Part shown: positions 13,873 through 26,900 of the stretch, piece by piece
Position numbering within the stretch: position 1 is the stretch's first letter
Layout: each line of letters starts with the position of its first letter
Source of the DNA: Litomosoides sigmodontis
Taxonomy: Eukaryota; Nematoda; Chromadorea; Rhabditida; Onchocercidae
DNA length: 64,000 bases
NCBI GenBank assembly: GCA_963070105.1
Contig: OY718803.1
Span: 11,629,347-11,693,346, forward strand
Direction: 5' to 3'
Notes under the pieces: model-generated
What the model was told of the DNA's origin: nothing
Seen by the model: only the letters and a program-made list of their open reading frames with translations
The model's database searches: none
Position numbers and translations under genes: made by a program

Positions 13873-15191
13873 GTTAACCTCTTTCCCTATATCAGAGTGG
13901 TACTTGCAGTGTGCTGAGTAAAACTGTCTGCCACCCTGCGGCATCACTTCGAACCCTCGGTTTCCGGAATGTTCGAGGACTTTAGCAATGAGCTCAGGTG
14001 GCAAGTGCATTCTTGGGGTTTGGAAAAAACACCATAAATTACCTTCAGCAAAAATGCTTACTGTCAAATTACCTCGACACTATCGCCTCATCTAAGTTGC
14101 TTGCTAACCGTTTCGGTGGCGATCTATTTTAAATTTAATCGAGTACAAATATTCGTCCTAATTGCTTATTTGGTCTTTGATCGCATATCATCTTTTCAAG
14201 ATTATTGAAATTTGAAAGGGGAAATTTATGAGCAATCTCTCAATATGATTAAGCAAAGGATAATCTTTTGTATTAGTAAACTTTATATTCTTCCCCTCCG
14301 ATGCTCCGCCATTTTCCTCCTGCCTTGAAAGGATCTGATAAATAAAATGATTTTCAGTTGCTTTTTCTCTGCGACGGATGCTTCGGTCTTCCGACCTTTC
14401 CGCGGTAAGATAAAAGAACAGTCCAATTCCATCGTAAACTTTCGACTAGAAGGTATAAGGCTGAGGGTGGAACAAATAAAGCCTTTTGCATTCTTGCTTG
14501 CTCAGTCGACTCTTACCAAAAAGCACACTGAAGGAATAGGTGATAAGGCAAGTCACTGCCAATCAAACACATGAGTAGCCACACAAGTTGCCGATTAGAA
14601 CAAGCAGAGACAGGGCTGCTGGTCAGCCAACCATTTTTGCTTTCATATTTGAATTTAATCAATCCGCAGATAATCGAACTTACGGCTGCTGGAGCGACTG
14701 GACATCGGCTATCGGCTAGTCGGCCATAGTGCACATACTATGATGACATTTACGACTTTTTTTACCCTTCTTTTCTTTTCTGACTGCGAGGAAACGCACG
14801 GTTATTCTGTTGGTCGTGACTTACCACTATCCTAATGGTAACCAAGAAACGTTGAAGCAATGGCAATGGAAATTGAACTGGGATTTGTTAAGATTTAAAT
14901 TGATGTGTGCAGTTACTTTTTGACTTTTGTTTTTGACCCCTGCTTCACTGAAAATGGCCGTTTTGTGGAACGTGCGTGCCTGTTCCGGAAAGGGAAAGCA
15001 GGGCGGTTGATGGGAAGTGGTTGGGGAACGATAGATAATAAATGGGAACCAGGTGCGGCAGCTGTTCTCGTCCCCTCTGAAACGCTTGGTTGTGATGTGA
15101 TGTAAGCGCTCTCTGCTCCTCCTGCTTCCTTCCATCTTCATCCTCCTCCCTCCCTCCAGAGGTTCGCCCCACTTTCCTCACCTTGATTGGG

Positions 15192-18100
15192 ATGCTTCTC
15201 GTAGTACTGCCGCAGCTCATCCTTTTCGCTTACATCACGCACCTTTCCTTGGGAAAGGCGAGCGAATCATCCTCTGACTTCACTATCAAGAATGGTTATA
15301 ACTTGCATGGGTGCTATAAACGAACCGGAAAAGTTTACGTGCATAAGTAAGTTCGTTCCCTTCGCTCAGGCAACAGCCTCAGGTCCATCCATTCATGCAG
15401 TAGAATGAACGGTATTGACCTGAAATGCTCTTCTCCATTTGTTCCTCGTCCACCTCGATCCGAGGCTTTCGACATTGTCGAATTTAGCAGGCGTCGGAAT
15501 TGAGAATTGGATCTTTGTTTTAGCCGATATAGTTTCCGATCTAATTCACCTACCTGGAGAAACGTATTTCAGGACTTATCCACGAGAGTATGAAAGAAAT
15601 GACTACAATTTTGAAGACTTACCTGTAGCTTGGGATTGGCGTAATGTAAACGGTGTAAATTATGCTAGTGTTGATCGGAATCAGCACATTCCTCAGTGCA
15701 AGTTTTCCTTTTCATTAGAAGAGCAGAATGAATAGAGCTGATGAAGCTCCTTGTCATCAGAGTTCCCAACTTCCTCTCTTGCTGACCCTCGTCCTGATCC
15801 TCATCTTTGAATGCTAACCCTCTCCTTGACCTACTATTTTGTGCTTCCTATTAACGGAAGCTAGCAAGTAACTGGAGAAAGTTAGGTGCTGTTTTCTCAG
15901 ATGTGAAACTAGGCAGGCATGCCATGCTGGACTTGAAGGTGTACTTGAACGTATTTGAAAGTGATGCTAGGGAAGAAAGTAACTCAATCATCACTTTCAT
16001 TTTCTTGTCGGAACCGGAACCGGAACCGGAACCGTTGAAGAGGGAGTGGAGGGGGGAAAGGGACAACACGAGAGAAGAATTCCGCTTAGCTCATCCATTT
16101 GCTGCTCATTTTTTTTGTTTTACTAACAAAAAGATAACTACCAAAGCCGATCCTATTAACTGCCGAGAAATTGGAGGAATTTTTCGAAAGGGATGAAAGC
16201 TGTGAAGGTGAAGAGTATAGTAGTCGGTTATCACCAGTTCGTAATGACAACTTAGATAGCTATCAAAGACGATCCTGTTATACTGCCAAACAAATTAACG
16301 AAATCCTCTACAGCAGCCATTTTGTGCTGAAAAGGTAAGAAGCTGGAAAAATGAATTTCCGCATCGCCTTGAAGTTAACCTGTAGCATGTTACATGGTGA
16401 CACAACTCGACATAGCTTACGACTTAGGGACGGAGCAGTTGAGAGGATGGAACTCATCTGGCAAAGTCGAGTTTCCACCAGTGATTGCTGCTCGGTAGTC
16501 TCGTATCCTACAGAAACCAATGGGAGTGGAAATGCTCAACCTATAGTGTCTTTAGCTGAGCTGCTGACAATGTCAGCAGAAAAGATAACCACCACTCTTG
16601 ACAAGAGCGCTTGATCAGACAATCTGCACTTACGAAGTTAAAGGGATTGAAGAACAAAATCTTGCTTCTGCCAGTACATGTCGAAAGAGGTGCAGAAGCA
16701 GGGTTTTACACTGTGACAAAATTATAATGACTGAGTGTCACGGGCTTCGTTCAGATGTGCTCTCCAGAACTCACAGTTGCTTGCTTCCCTAGTGGATCAC
16801 CTCATGATGATGAGACTTATCCTTTGATTTTGAGATTATAAATGAAAAGAGTAGTTTCCGCTTTGCATATTTGCTAATGCATTTCAAAAACTTTCAGATT
16901 GCGGATCGTGCTGGGCTTGTGGTACGTTTATCCTTTTCACACCATTATCGCCTTTTTGGATAAGCTTCTTTTTCCTATTTATTACAAGAATATATTCTAA
17001 TCTTTTTGCCGTACCTAGAGATACTTTAGAAACGAAAAACATCACGCTACCCGTATCAAATTTAGGTACGACAAGTGCGTTAGCCGATCGCTTCAACATC
17101 AAGCGCAGAGGGGCATGGCCGTCTGCTTACCTCTCCGTTCAGGAGGTTCCTCTCAAAATCACTAGCAAAAAAATCGCCCTATTTTTAGGGGTGAAAAAAC
17201 TCATTACAAATATAACTGTCCTATCATTGCTGAGATAAGCGGCAGTAAGTAGAGTAGCCATTAAATTGTAGTTTCGTAATCAGCCTTTCCAGGTTATCGA
17301 TTGTGCAGGCACAGGAAACTGCGAAGGTGGCGAACCTGGTGGTGTTTACAAATACGCCCATGAATTTGGCATACCACACGAAACGTGCAATAATTACCAA
17401 GCAAGAGATGGAAGTGTGAAATTTGATTTCTGCATCTAAGCTGAAGAAGAATTGATCCTTCACACCGGAATTCTCCTGATTCAGAAAACCTAAGCCATTA
17501 TACTTCTATTCAAGCAATAAACAAAATAAACCTACGTCAACTGAAATAGTAATTTTACAGCTTGTTCACCATACAATAAATGCGGTTCATGTTGGCCTGG
17601 ATCATGCTTTTCGATCACTAACTACACCATATACAAAGTGGAGAATTACGGCGTTGTTTCTGGTTTGAGAAAGATGAAAGCAGAAATTTATCATCATGGC
17701 CCAATCGCGTACGTCTTGAATATCGTTATTTAGGACTTCAAAGTCGCGGAAGTCAGGACATTTGAATATCAAAAAAGCAAGCAAGGATTTGCTGGATGAA
17801 AATAAGTCATGAGTTCGGAAAAAAAGGGAAAAATGAACTTTGAAAGGCAATTTTCCGAGTTCGCTTCCACTGTAAACATGTTATGGGCTGCAAAAGATTT
17901 GCAAGGCGGTTTCGTTCATCTAAAAAACGTTTGAGATAGTTCTTGGCAGTAGATTAGTCAATAAATAATTTCTAATGTATTAGGTGTGGAATCGCTGCAA
18001 CGAAGGCATTGGAAACATACGGAGGAGGAATTTACAATGAAGAAACGGAAGAAGATATTAACCATATCATATCCGTTCACGGTTGGGGAGTTGATGAAGA

Positions 18101-18534
18101 ATTCGGTGTGCCGTATTGGATTGGTAGAAACAGTTGGGGAACACCATGGGTATGTAGAGCTTTTTTTAGCCATCATCAAAAAAATGCCAATGCCTCATCA
18201 ACTTAGGAGCGCTAGAGTATTAAATTCAAATGACTCAAATTATCAGATTTAAAAGTGACTTTTAGAATGAACACTTCTAGTTTCCAGGAAAACATCCACC
18301 CAAATTTCCAATATTGGCAGTGAAATATATATCACCACCTTACAGAAGCAGAAATGAGAACAAATCATTATTATTCAATCACTGCTGTGTTCTACTTTTC
18401 GTTAAAAATAAACGGTAAAATTTCAGGGTGAAAATGGATGGTTCCGAATTGTAACATCCGAGTACAGAAATTCCAGCTCTAAATACAATCTGAAAATTGA
18501 GGAAGACTGCGTCTGGGCTGATCCTATTGTATAA
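15192..18534 (+). CDS. cpz-1: Cathepsin Z (cathepsin X) family cysteine carboxypeptidase
   Basis: Papain-family (C1A) carboxypeptidase that removes single C-terminal residues; nematode members act in lysosomes or are secreted, with roles in moulting. Exons: 15192-15346, 15573-15697, 16898-16921, 17066-17145, 17293-17413, 17561-17708, 17984-18149, 18427-18534; 308 aa, close to human CTSZ (303 aa). A hydrophobic signal peptide occupies about residues 1-22, then a short propeptide containing GCYKR, then mature enzyme from [17 protein letters not shown]. The diagnostic cathepsin Z mini-loop QHIPQ is present. Catalytic residues are Cys98 (YCGSCW), His245 ([11 protein letters not shown]) and Asn267 (RNSWG). 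The residue after CWA is Cys101, where human CTSZ has His. Exon 3 is only 24 bases and is preceded by an intron whose phase-correct donor is GCAAGT; using the overlapping GT shifts the frame. The donor after exon 4 (GTTCCT) is weak. The cpz-1 versus cpz-2 assignment is not certain. Confidence 0.93.
16009..16034. repeat. CGGAAC hexanucleotide tandem repeat
   Basis: Four perfect copies of CGGAAC in the 1.2-kb intron 2 of the cathepsin Z gene. A degenerate reverse-complement relative (CGGTTC/CGCTTC units) occurs at about 39967-39995. Confidence 0.85.
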
Positions 18535-19052
18535 TACGTTTTGATTTCGTCTTATTTTTCCACCGTCCACTTTAATAATATTAATGACATTAAATATGAA
18601 GATCGTGTAATTCAATTATATAACAATGCAAAATATAGTCATCTTTAGCATATCTTTAAAACAGTGCATCGAATAAACTTTCCGTAAAAAAAATCCACTT
18701 TCTGATCTTATGCAACATGTATTTGGATAACAAGCATAAATGTTATTTTATTTTAGTATGACAGAAAAACACTTATATAACTCCAAGTCATCCAAAATAT
18801 GAGTTTTCGAGCAACTAATTTATATTGAGTTCATTGAAATTAGAAATTTTTATACAGTTTATTAATTGTTGTGAAAATGTAAATCTTAAGCAAAAATAGT
18901 GCAGTCCAATCTTTACTCTCGAATTTCCTTTTCATAAACTTGGAGCCACTGACTTGTTAACAAACATGAAAGCAGCAATTTCCAAACTTACGCGTAAATT
19001 CAAATTTTAAATTTGCGTTCATAGCTAACTACTGTATTTCGGCAGACGAAAT
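18535..19052. other. Convergent spacer between cathepsin Z and HINT 3' ends
   Basis: AT-rich 518 bases that hold the 3' UTRs of two genes reading toward each other. The only signal I can point to is the AATAAA noted separately. No coding frame is supported. Confidence 0.6.
18672..18677 (+). other. Candidate polyadenylation signal for cathepsin Z
   Basis: Canonical AATAAA 138 bases after the cathepsin Z stop codon, followed by T-rich and A-rich sequence. Placement fits a short nematode 3' UTR; the cleavage site itself cannot be seen. Confidence 0.55.
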
Positions 19053-20357
<1,305 letters not shown>

Positions 20358-20944
20358 GATGAAAATTTGACTCCAAGAAAATAAGAAATTCAAACCAGTT
20401 TAGGTATTATTTCAAGGCATAATTTTAATTTTCATTCATTTCCTTTGACGTATAAGCATGTACAACATCAACTTTACACGCGTGAGTCATTGTTGCTTGC
20501 GTATAACGAGACTGTACGACTCATACTTTCCATTTGCGGTATTAGGGAACTCATCATGAACTTATCATTTACCATGAATTCAAGTTACGGATGGTTAACG
20601 GAAAAACACTGGGCCCCTATGTAAGCAAGAAATAACACCACCGGTTGCTGAGACAGAAACACACGAGTAATGGTGTAGCCTTGAGTTGCCCCAAAATTTC
20701 TTGCATTTTGTCATGTTGTACCCGTGACAGCTGTTTCGCTTGTTGTTGGCATATGTTTCATGGATGCTTGAAGGCGAGTTCGGCGGAATTTGTGACGAAT
20801 TCTCAACTGCTTCTTTTTCATTCTTTGTTAGTGGTTGTAGTTCTGAAGGTAGCTCTTTTCCAAGCTCTAATTGCCATTTAAACGTTTAAGAATCTGTTTA
20901 CCGAAAAGTTACTTGAAAAAATTGATGAAATTTTGCTGATAGAA
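20358..20944. promoter_or_regulatory. Divergent HINT / USP5 promoter region
   Basis: The 587 bases between the two start codons must contain both 5' UTRs and promoters, since the genes are transcribed away from each other. I see no TATA box at a convincing distance and no recognisable operator. This is positional inference. Confidence 0.45.
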
Positions 20945-23900
20945 ATGGCGCAAGTATGTGAAACGTCATCGTCATCATCAGCGGACTGTTGGAGCGAGAT
21001 GGATGTAGCATCAAAAATTTGTTCTTTAACCTATCGCCCTCCAGCATTGGGTGATAAGATATTCAAGGATGAATGCATGTATTGCTTCAAGTCACCTCTC
21101 CATTCAGGTAGACATTTATTTGAATTTTCATGGTAGTTGAGAAGAGCGGTAAGCCCTCTGTAGCGGGAAGCGGTATTTTGAGTAACTCGTGGTATAAATT
21201 AACACTAAAGTAGGGGATAATAATCATTATGAGGTATAAAGTTAAAAGAAGTGGTTTAATCGAAGTAATGGATTTAGGAATAAGTTGCAGCAAACAGTTT
21301 GTAATTGGTAATTAACTGCAGCCTTTCCTTCTCTATTAGCTCATTGGGTTGCATAAGTATATGCATATGTCCAGAACGCATGAATCCTGTCCAGTCATTA
21401 AGCGCAGAATGGTTTACTGACTGAACAGGGGTACTCTGGAACAGACTTACGTGGGTTTTGTACTCTAAAAGGAGAGATGTGAAAATGTGATTATTTTCAG
21501 GTGGATTATATATCTGCTTGGAACGTTTTGCTGGATTCTGTAGTGATCATGTGATGGGTTATTATAAGCGGACGGCACGAAAGGGTTTCCTGTGGTGTAA
21601 GCAAATTAAAAAGATGCTAGCAGAAGCTGAGGAACCACAAGATAAAGTTACCAAGGTTTGTGAAATGCACAGATATATCTTAAAAGAAATTTGGTTAGTG
21701 TATTCTATGTGGTTTCTTTTTTGTAATATAACATATTATATATGACCATTTTAATATCAAAAAGTGGAGGTATCCTGAATAAAACCGTCGAAGTATTGTG
21801 ATTTCAAAAAGGAAAAAAAGGACGCTGTGGCGAACTGTGGAAATTTTTTCCATAAAAAAAGGAACAAAACAGTTATATAATTTTTTTAGTTCAACTTTTT
21901 CTAATCAGTCAATAAGCCTTCGACAGATAATGGCCCAACTGTTCTACAATTTATGGCACGCTATGGTGTACATTTTACTGTGTCCGGATTGTAAGATGGT
22001 TTTAGGGGAAACCACCACTAAGAAGTTAAATATATCTTTCCTTACCTTATTTCTGATTTCTGCAGTTTAACGTCTTGTACTGTGAAATGAATTCTTGAAA
22101 GATGGTGGTTATCATATTCTGCTAGAAAAATTTAGTGTCGAAGACATGTTGCACCATTTAAATTATCAGTTTTAATAAACTCCAAATGTTCGAGTAAGTT
22201 AGCTCTGATCGTTACAGCTTGCAATTGGTGTTGAAGGAGGCTTCAGTTCTGGTCCAAAATATGAAATTACAAGCGAATATGCAGTTGTACTTTGTCCAGA
22301 TGTTGATGAAAAAGTTCCTCTTAACAGGTTTGTTCTTGATAATATTTCTATTTACGTTGATCCGGAATTAAAAGCCATCAAAGATCGAGTGGATATATTC
22401 ACAATTTTTCAAGGCTCACGCCGAAATTGGCAGATGTTTGCCACAAAATTATCGAAAACGAAGGGGTGCAAAGGCAAGAGATATTGGAAGCAGGAATTAA
22501 TGTTTGGGAAGGTGAGACGCGAATGAATACAAGGCATTTAAATTTGGAACAGGTATGCAGATTTCTTAAATGTTGTTTGTAAAACTAATTTGCAAGCAGT
22601 AAATGCAATCCAGAAAATTGTTAATGCTAAAAAGCAACTGAAATTGACCAGTTTTTATAATCATTGATATTATTTTGAAAAAAATTGGAAGCGTGGAATA
22701 AATTACATAAAATTTATTTGGAAAGATCGATAACGGGAAGATAATACCTCCATGGGGATGGAAATGTGAAGAAGAAGGATGCGATATTAGAGAGAACCTA
22801 TGGTTAAATCTAACGGATGGTGCAGTTATGTGCGGCCGGTCGCAGTATATTCAGGAAGGAGTGATGAGCAAAGGTCGAAACCATGCTCGACTACACTTTG
22901 ATATGTATGAATTATCTATAACGATCTATTTGAAAAAAATGCCTTTCGTAGCTTTGACTGCTTGACCTTTTTAAATAATTTTTTTGTAGGCCAAATAAAC
23001 TTTTGTTCTTAGCATATTAGCCTACTTGAAAAAATAGAAATTGAAGGTTAGTTCAATATGAAAGGAAGAGATACTCTTAAGTACCTGAAATTTAGATTTA
23101 TACAATCAAAGAAACGATGTAGACAGTTTACAGAGACGTTAAACATTAAGTGTTAAACACATTGAGTATTTTTTTGGCCGCAATTCTTCAGTGATCGAAG
23201 TGCGAAGGATTTTTTGCATCTCCTTTTGCATTTTCAGGACTGGTTATCCATTGGTCGTAAAATTAGGTACAATTACGAAAGATGATGCAGATGTGTTTAG
23301 TTACGATGAAGATGAATCGGTTCATGATCCGAGCTTAAAAAAGCATTTAATTCATTTTGGCATTGATATGGATAAAGCCGAAAAGACCGAAAAAAGTACA
23401 CTTGAAATGGAGCTTGATCTTAATCAGAAGTAAGTGCTCTGTTTTTTGTCAAGAGTTTGACTTTAAAAAAATTGAGCAACCTTAGCTCTGTTATTCAATT
23501 TGGTATGCATTCTGACCTTGTGCGATTACATGCTGGATGTGACCGGTTGTTAAACTGTTGCTTTTTAGCTTTTTACTGATTTACACTGATAATCATTTAT
23601 ATCATGTGATCTTCGTCAGCCAACATAAGGCAGTGTTATTTCTACTTTCTTTGAAAGCTTTAGAAGGTGTGGAGTCTGACTTGACATTGCTCAGCTGCTT
23701 CTGTTATGGCACATGACAGTGTATCCAGGTCACATTTAGTGGAATTTGATTTGATGAATTACTAATAAAGGGGTACAAAAGTGCTTTTTATATATTTTGC
23801 TTTTTAAAGGTGGGAATGGGAAATGTGTCAGGAAGATGGTGCAAATCTGGAATTGGCCTATGGTCCAGGTCTTACTGGAATTATAAACATCGGCTCGTCC

Positions 23901-26900
23901 TGCTACATCAGTGCAGTAAGTATCATTTTTTGAAACTCTGCTTTTCAACATATACAAATTATTTCTCAATCGTGCTTGATTTTTCTTTTGCATACGGTTT
24001 TGTTGGGCAGTTCTAGTCTTGAATCTTAACGTCTTGTACTGTGAAATGAATTCTTGAAAGATGGGTGATCATCATTTTCTGCTAGAAAAATTTAGTGTCG
24101 AAGACATATACGTGTTGAGCTTAGTTCTCAATGAGAGCTTACTGGACATATCGAGGCCTACAAAAACTTTGTTGCTCTCTCCCTTACTGTCGTATTTAGT
24201 GGCAAAAAATTTTCAGACATTACAAATGTTATTGCAAATTCCTGATTTCACACATGCTTATGGAATCGAGTGCGAAAAGCATTTCCTTAATGTTGCAATA
24301 CTCGATTCTCACAATGATTTTAATTGTCAAATAGCGAAAGTGTTTTCTAGTTTATTAAGCGGTGAATTTTCTCAGGTAAGCAAATAATACGCTTTGTTCT
24401 GGCTTGTTTTATTAAGCTTTATTTTTTTATTAAACTTGAGTGAGTGGGGTAATTTCTTGTTGAACTACAAATACATGAGATATTTTCAGAAAGACAATGA
24501 CTGCAACGGTATTAAACCGGTACAGTTCCGAAAAATAGTATCTAGAGGAAATACAGAATTTTCAAGTACACGGCAGCAAGATGCTGATGAATATATAAGG
24601 TAAAGCGAAAATCGAATTTTAAATGCACGCTGTTATTTGACTCTACGAAATGAAAGGATTTAAATTGCAGAAATGTTCTGCAAACCGACAAATATATATC
24701 AGTTGAAAAGAGTGCATGCGCCTCCTATCATTGAACCTTTAGCAGTAAATCATATTTTATAGTTATGTCTAATGGAAAGTAATGGACTTGAACAAAATCC
24801 TTAACAAATTCTGTTGCACATCACTATTAGGATCTGATAGAATTATAAAACAGATTTTACGCTGAAACAATTCCCAAACTTCATGTAGGATGAGGTTATT
24901 TATTTCGTTGGATAACCTGCGTCTTATGTTGAAAAAGTAACAATTTCAGTTCAAATGTTTTGCGTCGGTTTTCTTTTTTCAGATTACTTTTTGACCGAAT
25001 TGATGAACATCTGAAGAAACCGAAACCAGTTGATGCAGTGCGATTTAAACTAGAACAACGTTTAAAAGATAATGCAACAAATAGAGTCCGTTATAGTTAT
25101 ACAGAAGAAGTAATACTGTCACTGAATGTACCAGAAAAAAGCACCTGTGAGCAACCTACAGTAGGTTTTTTATGGCATCCTTACACTTGTTCTATCTTTT
25201 AATTTCAAGAATTGGTCCGTTTCTGTTATCAAAAAGTTTACTTGGGAAATCAAAAGATAAGTGGAATATTTTCTCGCATTGTAATAATCAGGGACCTAAC
25301 AAAAGTATATCGTGTTTATCGTGCTGTAAAAACAGTGCTTCTAAATTTACCGGTAATCAGTCATATTAGAGAGGAATGTTCAATTATATTTATCAATATG
25401 TTATAAACATTTTGACTTCTATTATTAGCAGTGAGTAATGTCTTGCATTTCAAGTGTTAAGGAGTGCTGTTGATCATTTTAAAGTGAACTTTTTTATTTA
25501 TTTTATATATTACATAAAACAGTTCTATTTTAGAAGGTAGACGAAAAAGGGACACCAGTACGACCTACGATATCATTTGCTGAGTGTTTGTCAGCAACTT
25601 TTGGAAGACAACAAATTGATGATTTTCGATCACCAATAACGGGTGAAGTGAACGGAGCTGTCGAGCAATACAGCATCGCCACTTTCCCCGATTATCTAAT
25701 CATACAACTTAAGGCTATCGTTAATGCTGACTTTTTTTATGGACGGAATGAAAATACATACTGGCATATTTCTCCAGAAGTAATGATTTCTTTTTTCACA
25801 GAAATTCACCCTGGCGGAGAACTACAGTGTGAAGAAGTTAGATGTTAATGTGGAAATGCCAGACGAGATTGATTTGGAAGCATTTCGTGGCCATGGAAAA
25901 CAGCCCGAAGAGATGCTGTTACCACACGAATTTGCCAAATCACGATTGGCGTTGGACCGATCTTTGCCTAGCATCGATGCTGAAGTTTTCCATAGGGTTA
26001 GTGTTTGATTTGAAACTGAAACTATAAATCTTTGTTGGTCGAAAGGTCGTACAATAGCTGGTCCAGTGAAGTTTAGCTGTGCTGACCAGGTGTTACACTT
26101 GAAGCTGGATAGAATCTACAATATTGGTTTCGATGTAGCATCGTAGTGGTATTAGTTTTAATTTTTAGTTTAATGCAGCATTGGTTTGAGCAAGGAATAT
26201 TCTGATTTGCATAAAAGGTCATTGCATTGCGATTTTTGTAGTCACATTTTAAACATCTATGTATAAGAAATATAAATATGGGGATTATTTTTCGATCAAT
26301 AGTTATGTGTTCGTTCGTGTTACGTGTTCACTGGCGCTACGAGTTGCATACTGCTCACGGCCTCATAGATGCTAACTGTTAATGGGATCGTTTAATATAC
26401 GTATCGTCAATGTTTCAATCTACTCCCGTTATGCGCTTATCGTTTCATTTTTCGTTTGGGTTTAGTTGAAAATGTTGCCTGCCGACAGAACTTCGACAGT
26501 CATTCCAACCATTACCATTGTAGTTCATAGAGTGATGCCTAAGATCGATTTCATTAAAACTTTGTGTTTTAGAAAAAAGAAATGTTCAAAACATATTGAA
26601 AACATACAAGTCCTGAATTATTCTGCAACGGTTTTCGAAGTACCTTTATCGTTATAGGCAAGCGATGTAGACGGAATAGCAATTGAGCAACTTACAAACC
26701 TTGGATTTTCTGTTTATCAGGCACGTTACGCTCTTCAAAAAGTTAACACTGGCATAAATGATGCAGCCGACTGGCTTTTTTCGAACGTAGATAGTATTCC
26801 ACCTGAGGAAAAAGATGAGGAGATCAAGGGTAAGCAAAATTAGTAGTGTTGTGACAATCTCACTTTTCTTCCGCACTAATGATATTTGCTATTGCCTCAC

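Larger units (their letters stand above)
4522..15191. other. 10.7-kb intergenic spacer between divergent dcp-66 and cathepsin Z genes
   Basis: I see no multi-exon gene with consistent splice phases on either strand. The stretch holds several microsatellites (listed separately), C/T-rich and G/A-rich runs near 5820-6420 and 13200-13270, and TAAT-rich sequence near 7430-7520. Both flanking genes point away from it, so it should contain both promoters. The open frames around 5100-5800 are produced by CA/CAGA repeats and are rich in Cys, Val and His, not protein-like. One minus-strand frame at 13880-14060 looks more protein-like and is discussed in the findings. Confidence 0.6.

Noticed and set aside
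22081..22150. Coding exon in repeat copy A
   Set aside because: Repeat copy A has stops in frame and sits between two phase-matched USP5 exons; it is intronic.
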